From: Actinomadura litoris
GTDB lineage: Bacteria > Actinomycetota > Actinomycetes > Streptosporangiales > Streptosporangiaceae
Assembly (NCBI RefSeq): GCF_009733595.1
Contig: NZ_WOFH01000002.1
Location: 744,001 to 808,000, forward strand
DNA: 64,000 nt
Direction: 5' to 3'
Shown here: one piece after another, positions 23,694-33,298 of the stretch
How positions within the stretch are numbered: position 1 is the first letter of the stretch
Layout of the letters: each line of letters opens with the position of its first letter
Notes under the pieces: model-generated
The model's input: the letters and a program-made list of their open reading frames with translations, nothing else
What the model was told of the DNA's origin: nothing
Database searches by the model: none
Position numbers and translations under genes: made by a program

Positions 23694-25091
23694 GTGAGCA
23701 CCGTCCCCCGCCTCCGCTCCCGGCCCGGACGCGTGGCCGCCGCCCTCGTGGCGACGGCGTCGGCCGCCGCGTCCGCTCCCATGGCCGGTGCGCCGCCCGC
23801 GCCCGTGCCCGTCCGCGTCGCGGCGCTGGCCGTGCCCGCCGGCCCGTGCCGGGGCTCCGCGCCCGCCGACTTCGACGGCGACGGAGCCGCCGACCTGGCC
23901 GTGGGCGCGCCGTACGCGGACGTCGGCGGGCAGGTGCGCGCGGGCGCGGTGGCCGTGCGCGCCGCGTCCGGCGTGAGCCTGCTGAGCGAGGGCGGGGCGT
24001 CCCGCCTCGGCGAGGGCTTCGGCGCCGCGCTGGCCTCGGGCGACTTCGACCGGGACGGCTGCGCCGACCTGGCCGTCGGCATCCCCGACCGGGTGTTCGG
24101 GGCCCGCCGTCCCGGCGCCGAGGGCGCGGGCGCGGTGCGGATCTACCTGGGCTCCCGGTCCGGGCCGCGGCCGGGGCCGCTGCTGACGGCCCGCTCCCTG
24201 CGCCGCGCCCACGGCACCGACCGCTTCGGCGCGTCGCTCGCCGCCGCCGACCTGGACGGCGACGGCGACGACGAGTTGGCCGTCGGCGCCCCGGGGCTGC
24301 GGGGCGGCGGCGGGGTCGCGGTCTTCGGGCTGCGCGGGCGGGCGCTGCGGCCCGGCCCGCTGATCACGCAGCGGACGCCGTGGGTGGCCCAGTCGGCGGC
24401 CGAGACCGACGGGTTCGGCAGCGTGCTCGCGGCGGGCGACTTCGACGGCGACGGCCGCGCGGAGATCGCCGCCGGGGCCCCGGACGACGGCGCGCGCGGC
24501 GCGGGGACGGTGACCGTCCTCGACCCGCTGGAACGGTCCGCCGACTACGTGTCCCAGGACGAGCCCGCCGTGGACGGCACGTCCGAGCGCGCCGACGGCT
24601 TCGGCTCCGCGCTCGCCGCCGCCGACCTCGACGGCGACGGGCGCGACGACCTGGCCGTCGGCGCGCCCGGCGAGGACCGCGACGGCTCCGCCGACCTCGC
24701 CTCGGGCGCCGTCCAGATCCTCGCGGGCCCCGGCCTGGCGCAGGCCGGGGCCACCCGCTACGGGCGCGGCGACCACGACCGCCTCGGCTCGGCGCTCGCC
24801 GCCGGGGACCTGGACGGCGACGGGCACGCCGACCTCGCGGCGGGGGCGCCCGGCGCCGGGACGGTCCTCGTCCTGCGCGGGAGGCGGCTCAGGGCGACGA
24901 CGCTCACCGCGCCGCTCGCGCCCTACAGCCGGTTCGGCGGCGCGCTGACCGTCCGCGGCGGGACGCTGGTGGTCGGCGCGCCGGGCGCCGACGGCTTCGG
25001 CGGCGCGGTGTTCGAGGTGACCGGGACCCCCGCGCGACCGGCGCGGATCCCGCTGGCCGCCCGGGGGCTGACCGGATACAGCCTCGGCTGA
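23694..25091 (+). CDS. secreted FG-GAP repeat (integrin alpha-like) beta-propeller protein
   Basis: A 465-residue protein with a signal peptide (arginine-rich start, then AAALVATASAAASA). Six clear calcium-binding FG-GAP blades are seen, each with a D-(F/L)-D-x-D-G core followed by (A/D)-(D/E)-(L/I)-A-(V/A)-G-(A/I)-P, plus a weaker seventh near the C-terminus (VVGAPGADGFGG). Seven repeats match the seven-bladed propeller of integrin alpha chains. It should fold outside the cell with bound calcium; partner unknown. The start is GTG 23694. It stands alone, convergent with a lipoprotein gene. Confidence 0.9.
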   Translation: MSTVPRLRSRPGRVAAALVATASAAASAPMAGAPPAPVPVRVAALAVPAGPCRGSAPADFDGDGAADLAVGAPYADVGGQVRAGAVAVRAASGVSLLSEGGASRLGEGFGAALASGDFDRDGCADLAVGIPDRVFGARRPGAEGAGAVRIYLGSRSGPRPGPLLTARSLRRAHGTDRFGASLAAADLDGDGDDELAVGAPGLRGGGGVAVFGLRGRALRPGPLITQRTPWVAQSAAETDGFGSVLAAGDFDGDGRAEIAAGAPDDGARGAGTVTVLDPLERSADYVSQDEPAVDGTSERADGFGSALAAADLDGDGRDDLAVGAPGEDRDGSADLASGAVQILAGPGLAQAGATRYGRGDHDRLGSALAAGDLDGDGHADLAAGAPGAGTVLVLRGRRLRATTLTAPLAPYSRFGGALTVRGGTLVVGAPGADGFGGAVFEVTGTPARPARIPLAARGLTGYSLG

Positions 25092-25097
25092 TCCTCA

Positions 25098-25132
25098 GGC
25101 CCGTTCGTCGCGTCGGGCCCGTTCGCCGCGTC
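25098..25132. repeat. 17-bp direct repeat between convergent genes
   Basis: GGCCCGTTCG(T/C)CGCGTC occurs at 25098-25114 and 25116-25132, an 18-base period, filling most of the 39-base gap between the two convergent stop codons. Function unknown; no stem structure is obvious. Confidence 0.6.
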
Positions 25133-25574
25133 AGTCCCGGTCGACCCGGAGCTTGGCGCGGTAGGCGTCCTTCGGCAGCGGTTTCGTCGACTGCCGCTCC
25201 GGTGCCAGCCCGATCAGCGACACCTTGTACCCGGAGACGGCCACCGTCTTCGCGGACGTCCCGTTGACGTACAGGTCGCGGGCGGCGGGGGCGGCCTCCC
25301 CGAAGGTGATCGTCAGGTGCACGGTCGCGCTGCCCGCCCACACGCAGTCGACCGTGGCGGGGCAGCGGCTGTCGTCGCTGACCCCGTCGAACCGCACGGT
25401 CAGGGCGCCGCCGTCCAGCCGCCCGGTCTGGCCCGGCGCGAGCGTGAACGGCGCGCCCGGCTTGATCGTCGGATCGTCGGTGCCCGCGGACGCGCCCGAC
25501 GCGCACGCGATCAGCGCCGCCGCGCACGGGAGGAGCAGTAGGAGCGGTAGCCGCCGGAGTTTCATGTCGGCCAT
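25131..25574 (-). CDS. small secreted lipoprotein
   Basis: A 147-residue protein with a lipoprotein signal: basic LRR, hydrophobic LPLLLLLPCAAALIAC, with the lipobox ALIAC placing the lipidated cysteine at about residue 24. The mature part is strand-rich (LTVRFDGVSDDSRC, VHLTITFGE, VAVSGYKVSLIGL) with two further cysteines (Cys70/Cys76 region) that may form a disulfide. No family is recognised with confidence. The first ATG follows AGGAGG closely; a second ATG three codons later is possible. PhoD lies upstream on the same strand, 72 bases away, so they may be co-transcribed. Confidence 0.85.
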   Translation of the reverse strand: MADMKLRRLPLLLLLPCAAALIACASGASAGTDDPTIKPGAPFTLAPGQTGRLDGGALTVRFDGVSDDSRCPATVDCVWAGSATVHLTITFGEAAPAARDLYVNGTSAKTVAVSGYKVSLIGLAPERQSTKPLPKDAYRAKLRVDRD

Positions 25575-25646
25575 GATTCCTCCTCAGGCAGGGAGCCGGC
25601 ACGACTTCGACGCGTGTCGCCCGTTCCCGGTTCCCTCCCGGTCCGC

Positions 25647-27173
25647 TCAGCGGGACGAACCCGACAGCGACCGCGCGCCGTCCGGGACGGTGAACGCCGC
25701 CGCCACCGACGACGCCGCGCCCCGGCGGGTGACGTGGGGGAGCGTGTGGAACTCGGCGCGCAGCCCGCCCGCGCCCGCGCGGCCGAGCAGGAAGCCCCGG
25801 CGCTGGTCGATGAGCGCGATGTGCGGGTTCTCCGCGCGGACGGCCGCGTTCTCGGCCGGGTCGTGGTAACCGTCGCCGTCGCTGGAGACCGACGTGGCGA
25901 CCAGCTCCACGCCGACGCGCGCCGAGGAGGGGTCGTCGAAGTCGGCCAGCAGGTCGCAGGCGTGCGCCACGTGCACGTCGCCGGTGAGCACCACGGGGTT
26001 GGCCGCCCGCGAGCGGGTGAGGGCCCGGGTGAGCCGGTCGCGCTCGGCGGCGTAGCCGTCCCAGCCGTCCAGCGCCATCTCGCGGCCGGGGCCGAGGCGC
26101 AGGTCGCGCTGGGCGAGGAACACCTGCTGCGCCAGGATGTTCCAGCGGGCGCGCGACCCGCGCAGGCCCGCCTCCAGCCAGCGGAGCTGCGCCGGGCCGA
26201 GCAGGGCGCGGCGCGTGTCGAGGCGGTCGTCGCAGCCGGCGCGCAGCCCGTCCCCGCAGGGCTGGTCGGAGCGGAACTGCCGGGTGTCGAGCAGGTGCAG
26301 CGCCGCCGTCCCGCCCCACTCCAGGCGGCGCGTCAGCGTGATCCGGCCGTCGCGGCGGAACGCCGAGGGGCGCAGCGGCATGTGCTCGTAGTACGCGCGG
26401 ATCGCGGCCCGCTTGCGCGCCGGGAACCCGGGGACCTTCGTGCCCGGAACGCTCCCCGCCCAGTTGTTCTCGACCTCGTGGTCGTCCCAGATCACCGCCC
26501 AGGGCGCGGCGGCGTGCGCGGCCCGCAGGTCGGCGTCGGTGCGGTACTGGGCGTGCCGCCGCCGGTAGTCCGCGAGCGTCAGGCACTTGCCGGGGGTGTG
26601 CCGCCGGACGACCGGCACGGCCTCGTCGTCGCCCGCCGCGTCCTCGTAGAGGTAGTCGCCCAGGTGGACGACCAGGTCGGGGTGCCGCTCGGCCAGCCGC
26701 CGGTAGGCGGTGAAGTAGCCGCGCTCGTAGTCGGCGCACGAGACGGCGCCGAACGTCAGCGGGGCCATCGCGCCCGGCGCCGGGGCCGTCCGCGTCCGCC
26801 CGGCGGGGGAGAGGTGCCCGTCCGCGCGGAACCGGTAGAAGTACTCCGCGCCGGGCCGCAGGCCGTCCACCTCGACGTGCACGCTGTGGGCGGCCGACGG
26901 CCGCGCCGTCGCCCGGCCCGCGCGGGCGACCCGCCGGAACCGCTCGTCCTCGGCGACCTGCCATTCCACGGTGACGTCGCGGTCCGGCACGCCGCCGCGG
27001 CCGTCCTCGGCCAGCGGGTGCGGGGCGAGGCGCGTCCACAGGACGACGCCGCCGGGCGCGGGGTCGCCGGACGCGACGCCCAGCGCGAACGGCTCCGGCG
27101 TCCGCCCGGTCGCCCGCCCGGTGAAAGGGGTGAGGGTCGTGCCTGCCAGGAACGTCCTGCGTGTCACGTCCAC
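25647..27173 (-). CDS. phoD: PhoD-type alkaline phosphatase/phosphodiesterase
   Basis: A 508-residue PhoD-family enzyme. The N-terminus has a twin-arginine-like signal (TRRTFLAG), consistent with Tat export of this metalloenzyme. A fibronectin-like N-terminal domain (FALGVASGDPAPGGVVLWTRL; VHVEVDGLRPGAEYFYRFRA) leads to the metallophosphatase core: FGAVSCADY, VHLGDYLYED, AVIWDDHEVENNW and VLTGDVHVAHACDL carry the calcium/iron ligands known for the family. It releases phosphate from organic esters outside the cell. No Pho box was recognised. GTG 27173 is the likely start; GTG 27167 is an alternative. Confidence 0.93.
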   Translation of the reverse strand: MDVTRRTFLAGTTLTPFTGRATGRTPEPFALGVASGDPAPGGVVLWTRLAPHPLAEDGRGGVPDRDVTVEWQVAEDERFRRVARAGRATARPSAAHSVHVEVDGLRPGAEYFYRFRADGHLSPAGRTRTAPAPGAMAPLTFGAVSCADYERGYFTAYRRLAERHPDLVVHLGDYLYEDAAGDDEAVPVVRRHTPGKCLTLADYRRRHAQYRTDADLRAAHAAAPWAVIWDDHEVENNWAGSVPGTKVPGFPARKRAAIRAYYEHMPLRPSAFRRDGRITLTRRLEWGGTAALHLLDTRQFRSDQPCGDGLRAGCDDRLDTRRALLGPAQLRWLEAGLRGSRARWNILAQQVFLAQRDLRLGPGREMALDGWDGYAAERDRLTRALTRSRAANPVVLTGDVHVAHACDLLADFDDPSSARVGVELVATSVSSDGDGYHDPAENAAVRAENPHIALIDQRRGFLLGRAGAGGLRAEFHTLPHVTRRGAASSVAAAFTVPDGARSLSGSSR

Positions 27174-27309
27174 GCCGTCCAGTGCAGATCACCGGATCGA
27201 GGTCCGGCCGACGATCAGGGCAACGCGGAGTGAAGCTCCCGTAGCGGCCCGGAGCCGACATGGTGACCTGCCGGAATGACGGAAAGTAGCCAAGCGTAAC
27301 GTTCTGTGC

Positions 27310-27522
27310 ATGGGGGAGTGCCGCAAAGGCTGGACGGGGCCGGACGGGCTGCGGGTGGTCGCGGTGCGGCTGAAGGGCGCGCACCGCGTGTGGGCCGACC
27401 TGGCCGGGGTGCCGGGCGAGACGGCCTTCCTGGTCACCCGGCACGGCGCGCTCGTCGGCTACTACCCGACCGTGGAGGACCTGGCCGAGGCCGTCGACCT
27501 GGCCGAGCTGCGCATGGACTGA
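27310..27522 (+). CDS. small hypothetical protein (70 aa)
   Basis: A 70-residue basic protein beginning MGECRKGWTGPDGLRVVAVRL and ending in a predicted helix (TVEDLAEAVDLAELRMD). The core suggests a small alpha/beta fold with an aromatic GYYP turn. It is divergent from phoD and convergent with the PH-domain gene. The composition and codon use are protein-like, but the ribosome site is weak. No function recognised. Confidence 0.65.
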   Translation: MGECRKGWTGPDGLRVVAVRLKGAHRVWADLAGVPGETAFLVTRHGALVGYYPTVEDLAEAVDLAELRMD

Positions 27523-27546
27523 GCGCCCGGGACCGGGCGCCCGGAC

Positions 27547-27969
27547 TCAGGGGCGGATCCGGTAGAGCGCCTCGGCCACGTCGTGCACGTCGGCGCCCAG
27601 GTCGAACGCGCTGAACAGGTGGAGGTCGTCGGTCGTCTCGATCTCCAGCAGCCGGGTGTGCAGCAGCAGGCGGCGCCGCTCGTCCACCCGGATGGCGGTC
27701 ACCCGGCTCCACGGGACGTGGCGGCGGGACGCGTAGCCGGTGAGGACCGTGAGGCCGCCCGGATCGGCCGCCACCCGGACGGGCGCGATCAGGTCGCGCA
27801 GCGCGAGCGCGGCCAGCCCCGCCGCCGCGACGCCCGCCAGCAGCAGGCGCTCGGCGTCCCCGGCGTTCGCGACGGCCAGCGCCGCCGCCACGGCCGCCGC
27901 CGCGCATTTGGCCACGATCTGCTTGGTCGGCACCCGCCAGCGCGCCGCGACCCCCGTGTCACCCTCCAT
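27547..27969 (-). CDS. bacterial PH-domain membrane protein
   Basis: A 140-residue protein with two adjacent hydrophobic segments (AKCAAAAVAAALAVANA and LLLAGVAAAGLAALALRD) followed by a small strand-rich domain (VRVAADPGGLTVLTGYASRR, HVPWSRVTAIRVDERRRLLL, LEIETTDDLHLFSAF), the pattern of bacterial PH-like (bPH) proteins of actinobacteria. The ATG at 27969 follows GGTGACG. Divergent from the Ppx/GppA gene by 88 bases. Function unknown; membrane location is predicted. Confidence 0.8.
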   Translation of the reverse strand: MEGDTGVAARWRVPTKQIVAKCAAAAVAAALAVANAGDAERLLLAGVAAAGLAALALRDLIAPVRVAADPGGLTVLTGYASRRHVPWSRVTAIRVDERRRLLLHTRLLEIETTDDLHLFSAFDLGADVHDVAEALYRIRP

Positions 27970-28057
27970 GACGTCACCGTAGCGGCAAGTGCCTTCTATC
28001 CCTATCGAGGCTGGTCTGCCCGCACTTGTCGCAGACGGTTCCGATAACGTCGGCTCC

Positions 28058-28987
28058 ATGCGACTGGGTGTGCTGGACGTGGGCTCGAACACCGTGCATC
28101 TGCTGGTGGTGGACGCCCACCAGGGTGCGCGGCCTCTCCCCGCGTACTCCCACAAGGCGGATCTGCGGCTCGCCGCGCACCTGGAGGACGGCGACCGGCT
28201 CTCGGAGGAGGGCGAGACCCGGCTGCGGGCGTTCGTCGACGAGGCGCTCCAGATCGCCGAGGACAAGGGCGTGGAGGACCTGGTGGCGTTCGCGACGTCC
28301 GCCGTCCGGGACGCCTCCAACGGCGAGGAGGTCCTCGCGCGGCTCCGCACGCAGACGCGGGTGGACATCAGCGCGCTGTCGGGCGAGGAGGAGGCGCGGC
28401 TGACGTTCCTCGCCGTCCGGCGCTGGTCGGGCTGGTCCTCGGGGCGGCTGCTGGTCGTCGACATCGGCGGCGGCTCGCTGGAGATCGCGGTCGGCATCGA
28501 CGAGGAGCCCGACGCGGCGTTCTCGCTGCCGCTCGGCGCGGGGCGGCTCACCCGCGACTGGTTCACCGCCGACCCCCCGTCCCCGGACGAGGTGCGCGGG
28601 CTGCGGCGGCACGTCCGGGCCGAGATCGCCCGCCATGTCGGCGAGGTCGCCCGCTACGGGCCGCCCGACCACGCGGTCGCCACGTCCAAGACCTTCAAGC
28701 AGCTCGCCCGGATCGGCGGGGCGGCGCCGTCCGGCGATGGACCGTACCAGCGGCGGGTGCTGCGCGACGCCGAGCTGACCGAGTGGGCCGACCGGCTCGC
28801 GCGGATGCCCGCCGCCGAGCGGGCCGGGCTGCCGGGGGTGTCCGAGCGGCGCGCCCCGCAGCTCCCGGCGGGCGCGATCGTCGCGGACGCGGCGATGGAC
28901 CTGCTGGGGCTCGCCGAGCTGGAGGTCTGCCCGTGGGCGCTGCGCGAGGGCGTGATCCTGCGCCGGCTCGACATGATCACCGGGTAA
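28058..28987 (+). CDS. Ppx/GppA-family phosphatase
   Basis: A 309-residue member of the exopolyphosphatase/(p)ppGpp pyrophosphatase family of the ASKHA fold. Phosphate-1 motif [15 protein letters not shown] is at the N-terminus and phosphate-2 motif [16 protein letters not shown] at about 138-153; [15 protein letters not shown] and [10 protein letters not shown] are also typical. It lacks the C-terminal HD-type domain of E. coli Ppx, as do short mycobacterial homologues. It would remove phosphate from polyphosphate or pppGpp. The ATG at 28058 is chosen because the fold begins there; the earlier in-frame start adds 23 unlike residues. Confidence 0.9.
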   Translation: MRLGVLDVGSNTVHLLVVDAHQGARPLPAYSHKADLRLAAHLEDGDRLSEEGETRLRAFVDEALQIAEDKGVEDLVAFATSAVRDASNGEEVLARLRTQTRVDISALSGEEEARLTFLAVRRWSGWSSGRLLVVDIGGGSLEIAVGIDEEPDAAFSLPLGAGRLTRDWFTADPPSPDEVRGLRRHVRAEIARHVGEVARYGPPDHAVATSKTFKQLARIGGAAPSGDGPYQRRVLRDAELTEWADRLARMPAAERAGLPGVSERRAPQLPAGAIVADAAMDLLGLAELEVCPWALREGVILRRLDMITG

Positions 28988-29088
28988 GGCGCTGCCGGCC
29001 GCGCTGGCCGGATCCGGACGCGGGCCGATGACCTGGAGCGCGTGCCGGAATGTCCGTTTCGGTGATCCAAGAATGAACGCGATATGTC

Positions 29089-29117
29089 TTGACGCTCGGA
29101 GTGCGGCGACGTAGGAA
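29089..29117 (+). promoter_or_regulatory. candidate housekeeping promoter of the MMPL gene
   Basis: TTGACG (29089-29094), a 17-base spacer, and TAGGAA (29112-29117) fit the actinomycete vegetative promoter pattern. The start of transcription would be about 30 bases upstream of the ribosome site of the MMPL gene. Confidence 0.45.
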
Positions 29118-29155
29118 GTAGCGCGGCGGCACACACCCCGAGGAGTTGGTCATCC

Positions 29156-31324
29156 ATGGCGGACACCCACCGGCTGTCGTCCCTGCCCTGCGGCCGGGTC
29201 GGCAAGTTCGTCGTGGTGGCGATCTGGGTCCTGCTGATCCTCCCGGTCGGCGGCATGCTGGCCGGGAAGCTGACCGACGCGCAGACGAACGAGGCGTCCT
29301 CCTGGCTGCCCAAGAACGCCGAGTCGACGCGCGTCGTCGACGCCTCCGAGAAGTTCGTCCCCGCCGACACCTTCCCCGCCGTGGTCGTCTACCACCGCGA
29401 CGGCGCCCCCGTGACGGCGGCCGACCGGGCCAAGGCGGCGGCGGACGTGGCGCGCCTCACCACCGTCACCGGCGACCCGAAGGGCTCCAAACCGCCCCAC
29501 CGGATCACCGAGAGCGTGCAGGGCCCGACGGTCGCCAGGGACGGCAAGGCCATCCAGACGATCATCAACGTCAAGGTCGGCAACGACGGCTGGAACCTGC
29601 TCGGCCCCGCCGTGGACGACTACCGCGACATCGTCCAGAACGGCGGCTCCGGGCTGAAGGCGCACGTCACCGGGCCCGCCGGGTACGGCGGCGACTTCAG
29701 CAACGTCTTCTCCGGCTTCGACAAGACGCTGCTGTTCATCACCGCCGCCATCGTCATCGCGATCCTGCTGGTCACCTACCGCAGCCCGGTCCTGTGGCTG
29801 GCGCCGCTGCTGTGCGTCGGCGTCGCGCTGATGGCCGCCGACGCCGTGGTGTACCTGCTGGCCGAGCACGCCGGGCTGACCGTGAACGGGCAGGCCGCGT
29901 TCATCCTCACCGTCCTGGTGTTCGGCGCCGGGACCGACTACGCGCTGCTGCTGATCGCCCGCTACCGGGAGGAGCTGCGGCGGCACCGCGACCGGCACGA
30001 GGCGATGGCGATCGCGCTGCACCGCGCCGGGCCCGCGATCGTCGCGAGCGGCTCCACCGTCGCGATCAGCATGCTGTGCCTGCTGATGGCCACGCTCAGC
30101 TCGACCAAGAGCATGGGCCCGGTCATGGCCGTCGGCGTCGTCGTCGCGCTCGCCGCGATGGTCACGCTGCTGCCCGCGCTGCTGCTCGTCTGCGGCCGGT
30201 GGGTGTTCTGGCCGAGGCGGCCGAAGTACGGCACCCCCGAGCCGACCGAGCGCGGCGCGTGGGCGCGGGTCGGGGCGTTCGTCGCCGTCCGCCCGCGCGT
30301 CACCTGGCTGACCACGGCGGTGGTGCTCGGCGCGTTCGCGTTCGGGCTGTTCGGGCTGAAGACCGGCTCGCTGCCCAGCAAGGACTCCTTCAGCTCCGGC
30401 AGGCCCGACTCGGTCGTCGGCGAGGAGGCCCTGGTCCAGCACTTCCCGGCGGGCAGCGGGTCGCCGGTCCAGGTCATCGCCAAGGCCGGGACGCAGGACG
30501 CCGTCAGGAGCGCGCTCGCCCGGGTGCCGAACATCACCGACGTGCGGCTCGCCGGGAACAACCCGGGCCGACCCGTCGACGGACTCGTCTACCTGGAGGG
30601 GACGCTCACCGCCGCGCCCGACGGGCAGAGCGGGTTCACCGCGATCAAGCACGCCCGCGCCGCCGTCCACGCCGTCCCCGGCGCGGACGCCGAGGTCGGC
30701 GGCGGCTCGGCGGTCACCCTCGACATCAGCGACGCCTCCCACCACGACCAGAACGTCGTGATCCCGGTCGTGCTCGTCGTCGTGTTCCTGATCCTCACCG
30801 TGCTGCTGCGCTCGGTGGTCGCGCCGCTGCTGCTGGTCGCGACCGTCGTGCTGTCGTTCGCCGCGGCGCTCGGGGTGAGCGCGCTGGTCTTCAACCATGT
30901 GTTCGGGTTCGCCTCGGCCGACCCGTCCTTCGCGCTCTGGACGTTCGTGTTCCTCGTGGCGCTCGGCACGGACTACAACATCTTCCTGATGACGCGCGTC
31001 CACGAGGAGGCCAAACAGCACGGGACGCGGCGCGGCGCCCTCATCGGCCTCGCCGCGACCGGCGGGGTCATCACCTCGGCGGGCGCCGTCCTCGCCGGGA
31101 CGTTCGCCGCGCTCGGCTCGCTGCCGCTGGTGTTCGTCACCGAACTCGGCTTCACGGTCGCGTTCGGGGTGCTGCTGGACACCTTCGTGGTCCGGTCGGT
31201 GCTGGTCACCGCGCTGAACCTGGACGTCGGACGGCACATGTGGTGGCCCAGCGCCCTCGCCCGGCCGCACGCCGAGCCGCCCGTGCCGAGGGAGGCCGCG
31301 ACGGCCGGGCACAGCGAACCCTGA
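29156..31324 (+). CDS. MMPL-family RND exporter
   Basis: A 722-residue membrane transporter of the MMPL type (RND superfamily). The N-terminal membrane segment (KFVVVAIWVLLILPVGGMLAG), a periplasm-equivalent domain to about residue 190, five-helix cluster with GAGTDYALLLIARYREEL, then a repeat of the same layout with VVIPVVLVVVFLILTVLL and ALGTDYNIFLMTRVHEEA. The two G-T-D-Y motifs carry the aspartate-tyrosine pairs for proton flow. These exporters move lipids or drug-like molecules. It follows AGGAGTTGG at good spacing and stands alone. Substrate unknown. Confidence 0.93.
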   Translation: MADTHRLSSLPCGRVGKFVVVAIWVLLILPVGGMLAGKLTDAQTNEASSWLPKNAESTRVVDASEKFVPADTFPAVVVYHRDGAPVTAADRAKAAADVARLTTVTGDPKGSKPPHRITESVQGPTVARDGKAIQTIINVKVGNDGWNLLGPAVDDYRDIVQNGGSGLKAHVTGPAGYGGDFSNVFSGFDKTLLFITAAIVIAILLVTYRSPVLWLAPLLCVGVALMAADAVVYLLAEHAGLTVNGQAAFILTVLVFGAGTDYALLLIARYREELRRHRDRHEAMAIALHRAGPAIVASGSTVAISMLCLLMATLSSTKSMGPVMAVGVVVALAAMVTLLPALLLVCGRWVFWPRRPKYGTPEPTERGAWARVGAFVAVRPRVTWLTTAVVLGAFAFGLFGLKTGSLPSKDSFSSGRPDSVVGEEALVQHFPAGSGSPVQVIAKAGTQDAVRSALARVPNITDVRLAGNNPGRPVDGLVYLEGTLTAAPDGQSGFTAIKHARAAVHAVPGADAEVGGGSAVTLDISDASHHDQNVVIPVVLVVVFLILTVLLRSVVAPLLLVATVVLSFAAALGVSALVFNHVFGFASADPSFALWTFVFLVALGTDYNIFLMTRVHEEAKQHGTRRGALIGLAATGGVITSAGAVLAGTFAALGSLPLVFVTELGFTVAFGVLLDTFVVRSVLVTALNLDVGRHMWWPSALARPHAEPPVPREAATAGHSEP

Positions 31325-31336
31325 CCGCCCGGCGGC

Positions 31337-33298
31337 TCAGGACCAGCTCGGGTGGCCGAGCGTGCTGCCCGCCGGGGTGATCGTCCGGTCGCCCGTGCCG
31401 TCCACGCGGGCGGCGCGGACCTCCGGGCGCTCCACCGCCCCCCGGACGTAGCAGATCCAGCGCCCGTCGCGGGACCATCCCGGGTCCATCTCGCGCGCGT
31501 CCGTCCGCGCCAGCGGGTGCCCGCCGCTCCCGTCGGCCTTCATCACCCAGATGTCGGCCTGCCCGGACGCGCCGCGCGTGTAGGCGATCATGGAGCCGTC
31601 CGGCGACCACGCCGGGTCGACCGCGCGGACGCCGTCCCGGGTGAGCCGCGTCCACGGCCTCTCGGGACGGTCCGGATCGAGGGTGTAGAGCTGCTCGGCG
31701 CCGTCGCGCTTGCTCCAGAACACGAGCCGCCCGGTCCTGGACCACATCGGATCGTCCTTGACGGACGCGTCGCCGGTGAGCCGGGTGACCGCGTGGCCCT
31801 CGACCGTGACCGTGTAGAGCTGGCCGGTGCCCGGGCCCGCGACGTAGGCGAGCCTCGTGCCGTCGGGTGACCAGGTCACGCGCCCGCCCGCCATGTCGGT
31901 GACCTTCCGGGGGTCGCTTCCGTCCGCGTTCATCACCCACGCCGCCGACTCGCCCCCGGCCGTCCGCGTGAACGCGATGCGCCCGCCGTCGGGCGACCGG
32001 ACCGGCAGCCTGTCGCACGCCGGTCCGCCGACCAGCGTCTTCGGCGCCGCGTCCCCGGCCTTGTAGGTGCCGATGTCGGCGTGGCAGGTCTTCGGCCACC
32101 CGGGCGCGGTGTCGATCCGGACGAGCATCGGCCCGGTCGGGAAGCCGGTGGCGGCGGCGCGGGGGGCCTGGGGGCCGGGCTTCTCCTTCTCATCCCCTCC
32201 CAGGAGCAGGTAGGCGCCGGCCGCGATGCCCACCACGCCCACGAGCGCGAGCGCTCCGCCGAGGACGAACCGCCCGCGCCGCGCCTTCGGCGCCGCGGAC
32301 ACCGGCACCGGGGGAAGCGGCACCGGGCGGGGCTCGGCGAGCGTCGGCTCAGGGGACGGCGGCACCGTGACCGGCTCCGGCGGGCGCGGCGGCGGAAGCG
32401 GGACGGGCGGCGGCGCCCAGGACGCGCCGAGCGTGGTGGACACGGCGGCCTCGTCACCGCCGCCGACCAGCGCGAGCAGCAGGTCGCGGGCGGACGGGCG
32501 CCGCTCCGGCTCCTTGGCCAGGCACGCGCGGACCAGCCCGGCGAGCGGCGCGGGCAGGGCGCCGAGCTCCGGTTCGGCGTGCACGGCGCGGGCCGCCATG
32601 ATCTGGAACGAGCCCTGCCCGAACGGGTTGCGGCCGCTGGCGGCGTAGGCGACGAGGCAGCCCCAGGCGAAGACGTCCACGGCCGGGCTGACCTGCTGGG
32701 TGAGGATCTGCTCGGGCGCGATGAAGCCGGGCGTCCCGATGACCTGGCCGGTGCGGGTGTGCGCGCTCGGCTCCTCCAGCGCGCGGGCGATGCCGAAGTC
32801 GATCACCCGGGGGCCGGTGATGGACAGCAGCACGTTGCCGGGCTTGAGGTCGCGGTGCACCAGCCCCGCGCTGTGGATCGCGACGAGCGCGGCGGCCACC
32901 CCGACCGCGACGCCGTGCAGCATGCCGGGCGACAGCGCGCCGTTCTCCCGCACATGCTGGAGCAGCGTGGGCCCGTCGATGTACTCGGTGGCCATGTAGG
33001 CGAGGCCGCCGTCCTCGCCGTGGTCGAGGACCTGCGCGGTGCAGAAGGAGGCGACCCGCTGGGCGTTGGCGGCCTCGTCGTGGAAGCGCGCGAGGAACAT
33101 CGGGTCGCTCGCCAGCTCGGGCTGGACGACCTTCACCGCCACCGGCCGCCCGTCCGGGCCGCGGCCGAGGTACACCGCGCCCATCCCGCCCGCGCCGATC
33201 CTGGCCTCGATCCGGTACGGCCCGACCCGGGCCGGGTCGTCCGCGCGCAGTTCTCCCGGGGCGGTCCCGCCCGCCGGATGAGATCTCGGGCTCTCCAT
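31337..33298 (-). CDS. Ser/Thr protein kinase with extracytoplasmic PD40 propeller
   Basis: A 653-residue receptor-type kinase. The Hanks kinase domain is N-terminal: IGAGGMGAVYLG glycine loop, VAVKVVQPE lysine, LVHRDLKPGNVLL catalytic loop, VIDFGIARAL metal loop, and IGTPGFIAPEQ. A proline-rich juxtamembrane stretch is followed by one membrane segment (FVLGGALALVGVVGIAAGAYL) and an outer domain with five PD40/TolB-type blades (each with SPDG or SRDG followed by a strand such as IAYTR). The ATG at 33298 follows AAAGGA. The outer propeller probably senses a ligand or envelope polymer. PASTA repeats are absent, so it is not a PknB orthologue. Confidence 0.93.
   Translation of the reverse strand: MESPRSHPAGGTAPGELRADDPARVGPYRIEARIGAGGMGAVYLGRGPDGRPVAVKVVQPELASDPMFLARFHDEAANAQRVASFCTAQVLDHGEDGGLAYMATEYIDGPTLLQHVRENGALSPGMLHGVAVGVAAALVAIHSAGLVHRDLKPGNVLLSITGPRVIDFGIARALEEPSAHTRTGQVIGTPGFIAPEQILTQQVSPAVDVFAWGCLVAYAASGRNPFGQGSFQIMAARAVHAEPELGALPAPLAGLVRACLAKEPERRPSARDLLLALVGGGDEAAVSTTLGASWAPPPVPLPPPRPPEPVTVPPSPEPTLAEPRPVPLPPVPVSAAPKARRGRFVLGGALALVGVVGIAAGAYLLLGGDEKEKPGPQAPRAAATGFPTGPMLVRIDTAPGWPKTCHADIGTYKAGDAAPKTLVGGPACDRLPVRSPDGGRIAFTRTAGGESAAWVMNADGSDPRKVTDMAGGRVTWSPDGTRLAYVAGPGTGQLYTVTVEGHAVTRLTGDASVKDDPMWSRTGRLVFWSKRDGAEQLYTLDPDRPERPWTRLTRDGVRAVDPAWSPDGSMIAYTRGASGQADIWVMKADGSGGHPLARTDAREMDPGWSRDGRWICYVRGAVERPEVRAARVDGTGDRTITPAGSTLGHPSWS

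Noticed and set aside
22013..24082. N-terminal extension of the acetamidase frame through the permease and FG-GAP genes
   Set aside because: The acetamidase starts at an ATG overlapping the permease stop; the upstream part is a shifted frame of two other genes.
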